64,000 bases of DNA, taken from Neochlamydia sp. S13. GTDB lineage: Bacteria > Chlamydiota > Chlamydiia > Chlamydiales > Parachlamydiaceae. Both the position numbers and the translations under genes were made by a program. The notes under the pieces were generated by a model. The model was not told where the DNA came from. It saw only the letters and a list, made by a program, of their open reading frames with translations, and ran no database searches. Position 1 is the first letter of the stretch, and each line of letters begins with the position of its first letter. The stretch spans positions 62,001-126,000 of the forward strand of contig NZ_AP017978.1 in NCBI RefSeq assembly GCF_000648235.2, written 5' to 3'. This document shows, piece after piece, positions 55,997 to 64,000 of the stretch.

Positions 55997-56995
55997 ATGC
56001 AGCTTCAAGAATTACCATCTCAACAAAAACTTAGCAGCCAGGAAATAGCCGAGTACGTCACACGTTGGGGAGGCTCCCCTTCTATCGCTTTACTTGATCC
56101 GCGCTGCCAAATCTTTACCTCTCGTTATGCTGAAGGGCTTATTGGTTATCGCCTTGCCGCAGGTACCGCTTTTGTGTTTGGCGAGCCTGTATGTGATCCT
56201 GCTTTAAAAATTTCATTAGCTCTAGAATTTGAAGAGCAGTGTAAAAACAATAAAAAGAATATCGTTTATACTCAAGTCTCTCAAGAATTTGGAGATTGGG
56301 GTGTGCAACACTATAAGGGCGCTCTGATTGAGGTAGGACATGACTTTTTTGTAGATCCTCATCTTGATCCTACGGCAGGACGTGATGCAAGGATGTTGCG
56401 TAAAAAAGTTAAGCATGCCTTAACTGAAGGAACGTCTATTCATGAATACACTTCACCACAAGCAGAACTAGAACAAGCCATGGAGCAAGCTAAGCAAACT
56501 TGGCTAAAGGGTAGGAAAGGGCCTCAAATCTATCTTTCAAATATTCATCTATTTAACAATCGCTCAGGAAAAAGATGGTTTTATGCTATTAAAGGAAACC
56601 GTTTAGTGGGGCAATGCATGTTAAATCAATTAGAAGCAAGAGGTGGCTGGGTCATCAATCTCTTAATGGCCACGCCAGAGGCTTCAGGAGGGACCACTGA
56701 GCTCCTTGTCGTCTCCATACTAGAGCAGTTACGTAAGGAAAATTGTCAATATCTTACCTTTGGCATGGTTCCCTTAGACAAAATTAATCAAATAACCGGC
56801 TTAAGTGCTTTTTCTAATTGGTTTACCAAAACTGCCTTTAAAGGTGCTAATTGGATGTTTAAGCTGGATGGCAAAAGAAAATATTGGCAAAAATATAAGC
56901 CCTATTACGAGAGCAGCCATCTTCTTTTTACCAATAAAAAATTTATGGCGCGCGATATGTTTGGGCTCATGCGTGCCATGAATGCCAGATTTTAA
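55997..56995 (+). CDS. DUF2156 protein (MprF/LPG-synthase C-terminal-like aminoacyltransferase fold)
   Basis: 332 residues, no membrane helices. Features of the tandem GNAT-like fold of lysyl-phosphatidylglycerol synthase C-termini: GYRLAAGTAFVFGEPVCDP near 55, DARMLRKKVKHA near 130, YLSNIHLFN, GWVINLLMATPEASGGTTEL near 220 and LTFGMVPLD. Family members transfer amino acids to lipids or small molecules; without the flippase half this one is cytosolic and its substrate is unknown. ATG follows AAGGATAAGAAAA. Confidence 0.8.
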   Translation: MQLQELPSQQKLSSQEIAEYVTRWGGSPSIALLDPRCQIFTSRYAEGLIGYRLAAGTAFVFGEPVCDPALKISLALEFEEQCKNNKKNIVYTQVSQEFGDWGVQHYKGALIEVGHDFFVDPHLDPTAGRDARMLRKKVKHALTEGTSIHEYTSPQAELEQAMEQAKQTWLKGRKGPQIYLSNIHLFNNRSGKRWFYAIKGNRLVGQCMLNQLEARGGWVINLLMATPEASGGTTELLVVSILEQLRKENCQYLTFGMVPLDKINQITGLSAFSNWFTKTAFKGANWMFKLDGKRKYWQKYKPYYESSHLLFTNKKFMARDMFGLMRAMNARF

Positions 56996-57042
56996 AAGAA
57001 GAAAAAATCTCATTCCTTAAGAATTAATCCATTAAACGAGGA

Positions 57043-57068
57043 GTAGCTAAAGAAAATTCTTTAACTAC
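57043..57068. terminator. Bidirectional hairpin between convergent genes
   Basis: GTAGCTAAAGAA (57043-57054) and TTCTTTAACTAC (57057-57068) pair at 11 of 12 positions around an AA loop. TTAAAAAAG follows on the right; on the left arm's side no T-run is seen. Confidence 0.5.
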
Positions 57069-57093
57069 TTAAAAAAGTGCAGCTTACCGATTT

Positions 57094-57603
57094 TCATTTT
57101 ACTTTAGGGATGTTAGGTATAAAAGCAGGTAAGTTAGCTTGGGTGAATAATCCACTTAGCTCCTCCTCATTGACAGGTAACCATATTTGATTTCTACCAA
57201 AACATAGTAGTTTACCTCGCACGACTAAATTATCGTCTTGGCGCCATAGTTCTGCTCCATACACTCTACCCTTTTCAGGATCTAAAATTTTTCCATTAGT
57301 ATATTTGTTACCTTTTTTTTGCAGATTCCAAATAATATCTAAGCCTGCATAATAAGGATTACCTAAGACCGCTGGGGCTCTGTCATGAGGATGATCGATA
57401 GTGTCCGCAATTTCGCCTTGCTCATCAAAAGTAGCCACAATACGTCCATAATATTTCCCTTGATATTCGTAAATAGCTATCGTGCACTCAGCCCGGCCGG
57501 TTTTCTCATTGATGGTTTTCCAAAAGCCTGTAATTTCCTCCCCAGCAAAACCTTGACAAAGTATCAGTAAAAAAAACGAGGTAAACAAAAGAAAATTTTT
57601 CAT
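57094..57603 (-). CDS. DUF2147 secreted protein
   Basis: 169 residues from ATG 57603, preceded by GGGAGTTAAAAAT; an upstream Met lacks this. Signal peptide MKNFLLFTSFFLLILCQGFAG with probable cleavage after FAG. DUF2147 hallmarks: ITGFWKTINEKTGRAECTI, EYQGKYYGRI, GLDIIWNLQKKGNKYTNGKI and DPEKGRVYG. Periplasmic lipocalin-like beta barrel of unknown function. Confidence 0.87.
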   Translation of the reverse strand: MKNFLLFTSFFLLILCQGFAGEEITGFWKTINEKTGRAECTIAIYEYQGKYYGRIVATFDEQGEIADTIDHPHDRAPAVLGNPYYAGLDIIWNLQKKGNKYTNGKILDPEKGRVYGAELWRQDDNLVVRGKLLCFGRNQIWLPVNEEELSGLFTQANLPAFIPNIPKVK

Positions 57604-57870
57604 ATTTTTAACTCCCAATGGTTTTTCTATAGTAATTCCGCTAAGCATCTGAAAATATTTGCATAAGTGATAAGCCTAAAATTAAGGATAGTAGAAAATA
57701 ACATGGGTTGAATACTTAATTTTCAACCAACCTAAAATGTTAGAAAGGGTTCCTCCCTCTTAATAATTGCCTCGTCAAAACTTATTATCAGCACATGCTA
57801 TCAAAAAGCTTAAATTGCCTTTTTTGATGAGATTTAACATGAAACATTAATTTTAGATAAAAAAATTTTC

Positions 57871-58110
57871 ATGAAAGTTTTTAAGGTAAAGAGAATATGA
57901 CTCCTTGCTCCTCACGTCTATTTTTACCCTATAGATAAAGCAAAAAGAGAAGAAAAGCAATTTTTTTACTTTTACTTGGATATACAAAAAAAATATGGTA
58001 TGCAAATATTAGCAACATCTCCCTTTTTAGAAAGCGCTAAGGAAAAAATTTATTATGAAGAGAAAAGGGGCCTTAAAAGGGACGGAAGAAAAATTTACAA
58101 CGCGCTTTAA
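57871..58110 (+). pseudogene. Small unknown gene broken by an in-frame TGA
   Basis: ATG at 57871 opens MKVFKVKRI, then TGA at 57898-57900, then 69 further codons in the same frame with protein-like composition: APHVYFYPIDKAKREEKQFF, DIQKKYGMQILATSPFLESA, KIYYEEKRGLKRDGRKIYNA, ending TAA at 58108-58110. I recognise no family. Confidence 0.35.
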
Positions 58111-58142
58111 AAGAACTAAGTTTGCATATCCAATACCCAGAA

Positions 58143-58212
58143 AGTTGTCTCTCTACTTAACGAGAGGGGTTTTATAAAGCAGGGGGTTGCATAAGAAGTA
58201 GCTCAAAAGCGT
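58143..58212 (+). repeat. Dispersed intergenic repeat, copy B
   Basis: 70 bases starting AAAGTTGTCT, with core AGGGGGTTGCATAAGAAG and ending GCTCAAAAGC; counterpart of 11381-11449. A shorter core match (AGGGGGTTGCATTAAG) is on the - strand near 53.84 kb. Confidence 0.5.
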
Positions 58213-58292
58213 ATAAGAAGAAAAAAAATAGAAATTTTTCTAATAAATTAAAATTAAAGATAGCTTTTAACTTTTATTTTCTGAGGACCTAG

Positions 58293-58772
58293 ATGATCGG
58301 TTTTATACTTTTTGGAATGGCGCTTGTCTTTACCCTTATCCATAAGACATTGGTTAAACAAGCTGAGCTTCGGGAAATCTTACTTTCCTATCTTCTCTTT
58401 TTTAATATTGGAATAATGGAGCTTATTGCTTTTAGTGGTCATATTTTCAAGTCTGACCAGATTGCAGCTTTGATTGGATGGCCGCCTGGCAGTCCTTTTC
58501 AATTGGAAGTAGGTGTAGCTGATCTAGCTTTTGGGGTTTTGGGCATTTTATCTCTTTATTTTCGTGGTTTATTTTGGGTAGCCACTGTAGTAAGTTCTAG
58601 TATTTTTTTGATGGGCAATTTTTGCATCCACATGGCTTCCTATCTCGACCATAATAAAGCTCCTTATAATAGTGGTATTTTAGTATGGTTCGGTAACTTG
58701 GTGATACCCCTCTGTCTATTGATTTTGCTGAGAAGCTATCTCAAAAATTTTCATTCCTTCCCTAAATTTTAA
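58293..58772 (+). CDS. Small four-helix membrane protein (DUF6790-like)
   Basis: 159 residues, four membrane helices. Conserved-looking stretch FSGHIFKSDQIAALIGWPPG then SPFQLEVGVADLAFGVLGIL, and FCIHMASYLDHNKAPYNSG, fit DUF6790. ATG follows TGAGGACCTAG. Inner membrane, function unknown. Confidence 0.75.
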   Translation: MIGFILFGMALVFTLIHKTLVKQAELREILLSYLLFFNIGIMELIAFSGHIFKSDQIAALIGWPPGSPFQLEVGVADLAFGVLGILSLYFRGLFWVATVVSSSIFLMGNFCIHMASYLDHNKAPYNSGILVWFGNLVIPLCLLILLRSYLKNFHSFPKF

Positions 58773-59252
58773 AGATCTGAACAGTTAGATAGATGACAGC
58801 CAGATAGATGCATGCATGCTTAGGTATTATTATCTACTCAATACTCATGCTTGGAAAAGGTAGTCATAGGGTTTAAGTAAAAAATCTGACTTTCAGTAAA
58901 AAAAAATAAGCTTCCTTCTACTGCTTCTTCCCAAGAACTATGGATGATTTCGCTTTTTATCCAAAAAACTCTTATAGCCATAAAGCTTACCCTAAGCTTT
59001 CTTTTTTGCCCTCATCCTTGCTTAAAAGAGATAGAAGACCTCTTTAAAGAGTAAAAATGGAGTAAGTGGGGTAAAACAATTAAATAGAGAAGAAACAGGA
59101 TAAAAAGCTTCTACTCTAGCCTCAATTTAACGAAAATCTACTATTTTTCATCGTTTATGAGGCTTAGCGGAGACGATATTTTATCTTTAACAAAGTTCAA
59201 CATTCTATATTTGAAAGAGTTAGGAGGGTGACACGCCCCCCCCAATGGATCA
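58773..59252. other. Featureless gap with a C8 run
   Basis: 480 bases between convergent genes, without gene or clear terminator. A run of eight C (59237-59244 region, GACACGCCCCCCCCAATGG) is unusual in this AT-rich DNA. Confidence 0.35.
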
Positions 59253-60035
59253 TTAAAAAGAAAAATTAAAGTTCATCTCGTGGGTTAAGAGCTCCATTAT
59301 TTTAGCAATATTTCTTTTCCCCTCATCTCCCCAGCGATGTAAAATTACTACCTCAGAAAAAAATTTCTGATCAGCTGTCCAATTGTAAATAGCAGGAAGC
59401 GAAGTAAAGGAACCTTGGTTTGAGTTTAAAATATGGGCCATTAATTGCTGATCCGAACAAAACAAATGATTTTGCTCTATGGCAAGAGCTACCCACTCTT
59501 TGATTATCATAGAATGCTTAGCAAATGCTATGACTCCCGCGTTGTACATTATTTGACCGGAAGTGATTATTTTTCTGTGTAGATTTAATTCTTGAGAAAA
59601 TGCATGTTCAGCCGCTACAGCAAAGCCAGCTTCATTTTTACACCATTCAAATAGAGGTTGCAAAGATCCCCGCACCTGGCAATCTAGATCTAGCCATAGG
59701 CTTCTTTCAAAAGGTGACAATAACAAAGCAAAAGGTTTTTTATACCAGGTAAAACGTAAATCCCACACGTGAGGCTGCATTGTTTCCCACAGGCAAGCTT
59801 GCGTAGGGTCTATCTGTTCCTTTTTGGCCATAAAGCTATCAGTTAACTCTAACTTTATCAACTCCCCACGCTGTTGACACCAGTTTTTTGCTCTTAAAGA
59901 CATGTCACCATAATCTACGAATAAAACCGGATGCTCATTATGCTGACGAAAATGTATCCACCACCAGGGTAGCATCCATTCTAAGCGATGGGAAGTACCC
60001 ACAATAACACCATCTTCTGGCTTCGTAATAGGCAT
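59253..60035 (-). CDS. Putative glycosyltransferase (GT-A, DxD)
   Basis: 260 residues. GAGGG stands six bases before the ATG. GVIVGTSHRLEWMLPWWW at the N-terminus, SLWLDLDCQVRG (DxD at ~115) and IMYNAGVIAFAKHS, SDQQLMAHIL, and HRWGDEGK at the end fit the GT8-like or related nucleotide-sugar transferase fold. The DxD binds metal and sugar nucleotide. Acceptor and sugar are unknown. Confidence 0.65.
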   Translation of the reverse strand: MPITKPEDGVIVGTSHRLEWMLPWWWIHFRQHNEHPVLFVDYGDMSLRAKNWCQQRGELIKLELTDSFMAKKEQIDPTQACLWETMQPHVWDLRFTWYKKPFALLLSPFERSLWLDLDCQVRGSLQPLFEWCKNEAGFAVAAEHAFSQELNLHRKIITSGQIMYNAGVIAFAKHSMIIKEWVALAIEQNHLFCSDQQLMAHILNSNQGSFTSLPAIYNWTADQKFFSEVVILHRWGDEGKRNIAKIMELLTHEMNFNFSF

Positions 60036-60184
60036 ATTTGACCCTCAAAAAATTTTAATATAATTTTTATACCTCATATACTAGAGCCTATTTAAAGGAA
60101 AGATTAAATAGCTTATTAAGATACAAGTCTACCTCCTTCCTTTATAGAGAGGAAAAGGCTATAAGTCTGTAGGAGGTGAGCCCT

Positions 60185-60209
60185 ACACGCACACACACTC
60201 TCTCTCTCT
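60185..60209. repeat. Dinucleotide microsatellite in an intergenic region
   Basis: ACACGCACACACAC then TCTCTCTCTC. It lies in the 343-base gap between two leftward genes, upstream of the glycosyltransferase start (150 bases away). The rest of that gap holds nothing recognisable. Confidence 0.7.
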
Positions 60210-60378
60210 AAAGTCTACATTTGCAAACTTAAGAAAAATTTCTTTAAGGCTTTCTTAGCACATTGGTAAAAAGGGATCTACCCACTAAAAAACTTTTTTA
60301 AGAATTGAGAGAAGGAGAAGCTTGGAGCAAGATTAATAAATTATCTTAAAATGCATGAAGGCAAGGTAAAAGCTTAAG

Positions 60379-60738
60379 TTAACTTAAAAAAACAGACTTC
60401 CAATGCTCTTCCTGAAAGCCTACTAAGCCCAAGCCATCCCCTAATAAGAAAGGCCGCTTAACAAGCATTCCTTGCGCATGCAATAAAGATAAAGCTTCAT
60501 TTTGAGGCATATAAGGTAATTTTTGACTCAATTGAAGTTCCTTATAAAGCCTACCAGAAGAGTTAAAAAGCTTTTTTGTATCCCCTTTATAATAAGAAAG
60601 CATCTTATTTAATTCCTCAAGAGAAGGAGGAGATTTCACGATATCTATTGCTGTATAAGAAATATTAGCCTTATCTAAAAATTGTAAAGCTTTCTGGCAG
60701 GTAGAACATTTTGTATGCAGATAAACAAGAACAGACAT
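60379..60738 (-). CDS. ArsC/Spx-family thioredoxin-fold protein
   Basis: 119 residues from ATG 60738, with AAGGAG seven bases upstream. YLHTKCSTCQKALQFL at the N-terminus gives a CxxC, ELNKMLSYYKG and NSSGRLYKEL follow, and VKRPFLLGDGLGLVGF carries the Arg-Pro-Phe conserved in ArsC. Members are reductases (arsenate, YffB) or Spx regulators; without further conserved Arg residues the choice is open. Confidence 0.82.
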   Translation of the reverse strand: MSVLVYLHTKCSTCQKALQFLDKANISYTAIDIVKSPPSLEELNKMLSYYKGDTKKLFNSSGRLYKELQLSQKLPYMPQNEALSLLHAQGMLVKRPFLLGDGLGLVGFQEEHWKSVFLS

Positions 60739-60842
60739 TATAGGACTCCTTAAAAAAATCAAAAATTTTATGGTACATTATTTTTATGATCTTTTAAAGT
60801 TAGATTTACGTTTTACGCATAAAAAAATAACCCTAGGAGCTA

Positions 60843-61523
60843 ATGAATAAATTAGCAAAAATTCCCGTGGAAGAATGGGTAAATGCATATTTATCCCATC
60901 AAGAATATAAAAGATCGACTACCTTGTGTGCCATCATGACCTCATTTGGCAGTGATAAAGGAAATGAAAGGCACAACTACACCACTCTTTATGCTAAAAT
61001 ATTTGGCCCTTGGAGGCATAATAAAATTAATCTTTTCGAGTTAGGAATTGGGACTAACTATCCAGATATTCCCTATAACATGGGAAGAGACGGCACCCCA
61101 GGAGCTTCACTTCATGGATGGGCTCTTTATTTTTCGCAAGCAAACATTTTCGGGGCGGATATAGATCAAAGAATTTTATTTCAAACTCCAACGATTAAAA
61201 CTTATTATTGCGACCAACGCCAGAAGAGTTCCATTCATCATTTATTTAGCAACACAGAGTTAAATAACCTTCAGTTTGATATTATGCTTGAAGATGGTTT
61301 GCATGAATTTGAGGCTAACCTTAATTTTTTGCAACATAGCATTCACAAACTTAAAGAAGGAGGAATATATATCATTGAAGATCTCACTGCTCATTCAAGA
61401 GTAGCTTTTATAAAGCTTATTCCTTACCTGAAAAAAGAATATCAACTAAAATATATAGAAGTAATCATCATTCCTTCAAAATTAAATCACTTTGATAATG
61501 CTTTATTGGTTATCCAAAAATGA
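60843..61523 (+). CDS. SAM-dependent methyltransferase (MycE/macrocin O-methyltransferase-like)
   Basis: 226 residues. NYTTLYAKIFGPWR, then LFELGIGTN (SAM-binding Gly loop, ~65), GASLHGWALYFSQANIFGAD (acidic end of strand 2), DIMLEDGLHEFEANLNFLQ and GGIYIIEDL. The arrangement is that of the MycE/MycF sugar or macrolide O-methyltransferases with a metal-binding Glu-Asp. It may modify a surface sugar. ATG follows AGGAGCTA; divergent from the ArsC-like gene. Confidence 0.78.
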   Translation: MNKLAKIPVEEWVNAYLSHQEYKRSTTLCAIMTSFGSDKGNERHNYTTLYAKIFGPWRHNKINLFELGIGTNYPDIPYNMGRDGTPGASLHGWALYFSQANIFGADIDQRILFQTPTIKTYYCDQRQKSSIHHLFSNTELNNLQFDIMLEDGLHEFEANLNFLQHSIHKLKEGGIYIIEDLTAHSRVAFIKLIPYLKKEYQLKYIEVIIIPSKLNHFDNALLVIQK

Positions 61524-62044
61524 ATTTTTTCCAATCTGCTTACCGTTACTTTTATTTTCCTACTCAACCTAAAATTTATCTGGAAAAAAGTTTGCTTGTT
61601 GCTTTTTTAATTTTTATTAGCCTAGGAATTTAAGAAGGCTTAACGTAAATGCCTTAATTATTCCAGCTACCTCCTGCTTTTCTCAACTCCATGCTCTAAA
61701 ACTCCTACCCCTATTTCAAATACAACTAAAAGCACAAGTCTATTTATAAGAAAAAATAAATGGAAAATGGCTACCTCTCTCCTATTGAAGGATGGACCGC
61801 ATCAAAATAAGTTAGAGATTTATTAAAATATAAAGCTGCCCCCTTTAAGACGATAAATTATTTTTTATTTTTTCTTATTCTCCTCATCTTTTACCATCGA
61901 TTGGCCTTATGCTTGGAATAAAATATAGAGGAGCAAGAAGTAATATCTCTGCCACTTATGAATTTTTTCTCTCCATTCCCCCACGAAAAACTTTAAATTA
62001 AAATTTAATTTTGTCATATTCAACTTAACTTTACAATGTAGACA
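61524..62044. other. Gap without recognisable gene
   Basis: 521 AT-rich bases between two rightward genes. All frames are broken by stops; no hairpin with a T-run stands out. Confidence 0.4.
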
Positions 62045-62062
62045 GTGCCAAGGATTTTTATC

Positions 62063-62482
62063 ATGAGCCTCCCTTCCTATCCCTTTATCGTCTATTCTAG
62101 TGCTGAACCACCTTCAAAAATAATCGAAAAGCTAATCAGCATTATTAATGCTAAAAATGTTGCGTTATTTGCGCTTATCGATCATGCAGAAGAAGCTTTA
62201 AAAAAAGGATTAAAGTTACCCTATGAACAGCTACTTATTTTTGGAGACCCTAAAACCGGTACTTTACTCATGCAAGAAAACCCTGCTATTGGGATAGAAC
62301 TTCCTCTAAAAATTCTTGTATGGCAAAACGATGAAGGTCTTACCCAAATTGGTTATAAAGATCCTACCTGTTTAGCAGCAAACTATGGAATAAAAGAGAA
62401 CCTTCAAATTTTACAAAAAATGAACGATACCCTTAACACGTGGGTAAAAATAGCACTTCAACAAGACAAGGAAATTATATGA
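62063..62482 (+). CDS. DUF302 protein
   Basis: 139 residues from ATG 62063, preceded by AAGGATTTTTATC; a GTG 18 bases upstream is less likely. KIIEKLISIINAKNVALFAL, IDHAEEALKKGLKLP, LLIFGDPKTGTLLMQENP and GIELPLKILVWQND are the DUF302 pattern. Small cytosolic alpha-beta protein of unknown function. Its stop overlaps the next ATG (ATGA), so the pair is probably translationally coupled. Confidence 0.87.
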   Translation: MSLPSYPFIVYSSAEPPSKIIEKLISIINAKNVALFALIDHAEEALKKGLKLPYEQLLIFGDPKTGTLLMQENPAIGIELPLKILVWQNDEGLTQIGYKDPTCLAANYGIKENLQILQKMNDTLNTWVKIALQQDKEII

Positions 62483-62895
62483 GCACAAACAAAATTAATA
62501 AGTCTGAAATAGATAAGGCATTGAAAGGCAATTGGAAAGTGATAGGCTGCCAACTTAATGGCCTTTGGTTACCTTCTGCCATATTTGAGAACTTCATCTA
62601 TAGCTTTTCTGATGTGGAGCATTTTAAATTAGCCTGGGGCGAATTAACTTTTCCCAACTACGTAGGAGGCTTTCCTAAAAGCGATAAAGGTAGGATATCT
62701 ATTAATATTGATTTTCAACCTTACCAGATAGATTTAATTCCTCATTCAGGGCCTTTTGCCGAAAAAGCCTTTAAAGGTATATTTGAACTCGATCATGACA
62801 TTCTAAAAGCTAATTTTGCTTTTCCAGAAATAGAGAGACCTCACTTTTTTTCTGCTAAGCAAGGACATGTATATGAAATCTGGCAAAGAATATAA
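62479..62895 (+). CDS. Lipocalin-like domain protein (TIGR03067-like)
   Basis: 138 residues from ATG 62479, with AAGGAAATTAT upstream and overlapping the DUF302 stop by 4 bases. The opening LKGNWKVIGCQLNGLWLP resembles the LxGxWxVxxxxxxG start of TIGR03067/lipocalin-like barrels; the ending AKQGHVYEIWQRI fits the last strand. No signal peptide. Pairing with DUF302 suggests a shared, unknown role. Confidence 0.6.
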   Translation: MSTNKINKSEIDKALKGNWKVIGCQLNGLWLPSAIFENFIYSFSDVEHFKLAWGELTFPNYVGGFPKSDKGRISINIDFQPYQIDLIPHSGPFAEKAFKGIFELDHDILKANFAFPEIERPHFFSAKQGHVYEIWQRI

Positions 62896-63035
62896 ATAAA
62901 GGGGATTTTTTTGCCTCACTAGAAAAGATTTCAAAAATTAAAAAATATTTTTTATTACCCTAGCAAATTAAAAATATGACGAATTTTTATCAAGAAGGCT
63001 AAAACAAAAAGATATATTAAAAAATATTTGTTTAT

Positions 63036-64000
63036 TTATGAAGATAAAGGAGTAATTTTCCAGCAACGATGAATTTTAGGATCATGAAAATCTAAAGGCA
63101 AAGTTTTAGTAGAGATGTCGATAATCGAACAAGTGCTAAAAAGGCTTTTATCAAAAACAAAGGTGCGCGAATTAGTGCTGAAAAATATTATTCCTTTTTT
63201 GCAAAGAAGTTTAATAGCTTTAGACAATAAGTCCACATAATCGATTTGGATATCAAACATTTCAAGCATTTTTTTCGAGCGCGAGATGGTAGGAGGATCG
63301 ATAATAATAATGTCGTATTTAGTGCCTGTACGGCTTTCTTGGTTTAGAAATTTTAAGCAGTCTTCACGAATAATAGGATTTTTTTTCAAAGGAAGAGCAT
63401 TAAGCTCAAAGTTGTCAGCTCCCCAGGCGGTGTAAGTGTTCGACATATCCACGCTTTTTGTAAAAGTTGCTCCAGCTCTCGCCGCATGTACACTAAAAGC
63501 GCAAGTGTAGGCAAACAGATTTAAAACTCTTTTGCCTGGACAGGCTGCCGCCACTATTTGACGAGTCTCCCGATGATCTAAAAAAAGCCCCGTATCTAGG
63601 TAATCACGAAGATTAATTTTAAACTTCACCCCATATTCATGCCCGATAAAATACTCTTTAGAGCTCTCCTTCTTTTCATATTGCTCCATTTTTTGTCGCC
63701 GCACACGCGTGCGCCAATAGATCAAAGCAGGAGTGACGCCAAAAAGAGATCTTAAGGCTTGCTCAACTTCTTCCTTTAATTCAGCTGAAGGTTCAGGAGC
63801 TTCTCTCGTGCGAGAAAAATAATGTACACAAAACCTTCCTGCATAAAAATCGATTGCTAAAGGATAATGCCTTATCTCACGATCATAAATGCGAAAGCAA
63901 TCAGTAGTCGTGCGCTTTGCCCATTTGCGAATGTGACGGTAATTTTTTCTAAGGCGATTTTTAAAAGAGGAAGTTTTATCTTCTCCATCTGCTATGGACG
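63036..64000 (-). CDS. RlmK-type 23S rRNA methyltransferase domain, N-terminus outside the window
   Basis: The frame is open from the right window edge to the stop at 63036 (321 codons). It starts mid-protein with DGEDKTSSFKNRLRKNYRHI and KWAKRTTTDCFRIYD, which matches the start of the RlmK half of RlmKL (m7G2069). Then FKINLRDYLDTGLFLDHR, VLNLFAYTCAFSVHAARAGA (SAM site), SVDMSNTYTAW, IIIDPPTISRSKKM (catalytic DPP motif) and FFSTNSRTF. A Met at 63725 is internal, not the start. Whether the RlmL half is fused upstream cannot be seen. Confidence 0.87.
   Translation of the reverse strand, partial: SIADGEDKTSSFKNRLRKNYRHIRKWAKRTTTDCFRIYDREIRHYPLAIDFYAGRFCVHYFSRTREAPEPSAELKEEVEQALRSLFGVTPALIYWRTRVRRQKMEQYEKKESSKEYFIGHEYGVKFKINLRDYLDTGLFLDHRETRQIVAAACPGKRVLNLFAYTCAFSVHAARAGATFTKSVDMSNTYTAWGADNFELNALPLKKNPIIREDCLKFLNQESRTGTKYDIIIIDPPTISRSKKMLEMFDIQIDYVDLLSKAIKLLCKKGIIFFSTNSRTFVFDKSLFSTCSIIDISTKTLPLDFHDPKIHRCWKITPLSS

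Larger units (their letters stand above)
57604..58292. other. Long gap with repeat copy B and a coding remnant
   Basis: 689 AT-rich bases. A possible hairpin of ATCAAAAAG and CTTTTTTGAT-like arms lies near 57800-57828. The decayed frame at 57871-58110 and the repeat at 58143-58212 are listed separately; the rest is featureless. Confidence 0.4.

Overview
The window most likely comes from an environmental chlamydia of the Parachlamydiaceae, possibly Neochlamydia-like; this is inferred from gene content, not from a marker gene. Three things point there. The block dnaX-ybaB-(ptsI-ptsH)-hypothetical-comEC (17.6-25.9 kb), and ftsK followed by a YycJ-type hydrolase (39.3-43.2 kb), match the order I recall in Chlamydia trachomatis. 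The DNA is AT-rich, with long decayed intergenic stretches. And there are several large proteins with eukaryote-type domains (F-box, OTU, kinesin-light-chain TPR), as expected of an amoeba endosymbiont. No rRNA, no CRISPR array and no prophage are visible.

Layout. 1-2.4 kb: the start of an F-box protein running off the left edge, a wrecked ISKra4-like transposase, and a CIRCE heat-shock operator with no groES behind it. 2.5-7.2 kb: a divergent groEL, then a three-gene FecBCD/BtuFCD-type metal-chelate importer. 7.5-17 kb: a phosphosugar mutase, a pentapeptide-repeat/class I amidotransferase fusion, a three-gene leftward operon (7TM-HD phosphodiesterase, SDR, DEAD-box helicase) and a GalE-type epimerase. 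17.6-25.9 kb: dnaX-ybaB facing a leftward hprK-ptsH-ptsI operon (a regulatory PTS without visible EII components), then a conserved hypothetical gene and a ComEC channel gene that lacks a normal start codon.

26-38 kb is the most striking part: three large leftward paralogues, each F-box + nucleotidyltransferase-like (GlnD/DUF294-type) domain + long TPR array. The first also carries an OTU cysteine protease domain with Cys and His in place. The third has lost its last TPRs to an A8 frameshift and an in-frame stop. I read this as an expanding and decaying family of putative secreted effectors aimed at the host ubiquitin system.

38.4-44.6 kb is housekeeping: tRNA-His, uppP, ftsK, a coiled-coil protein, a YycJ-like hydrolase, an SDR and an SMR transporter. 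45.5-52.9 kb is a second unusual unit: a 1458-residue P-loop GTPase with coiled coils and two downstream genes whose products are related to each other. 53.9-55.9 kb is a mobile-element zone with a truncated IS630-type protein, a transposase remnant and a complete-looking IS630-family element with a -1 frameshift signal. 56-64 kb holds scattered single genes (DUF2156, DUF2147, DUF6790-like, a glycosyltransferase, an ArsC/Spx-like protein, a MycE-like methyltransferase, a coupled DUF302/lipocalin-like pair) and an RlmK-type rRNA methyltransferase cut by the right edge.
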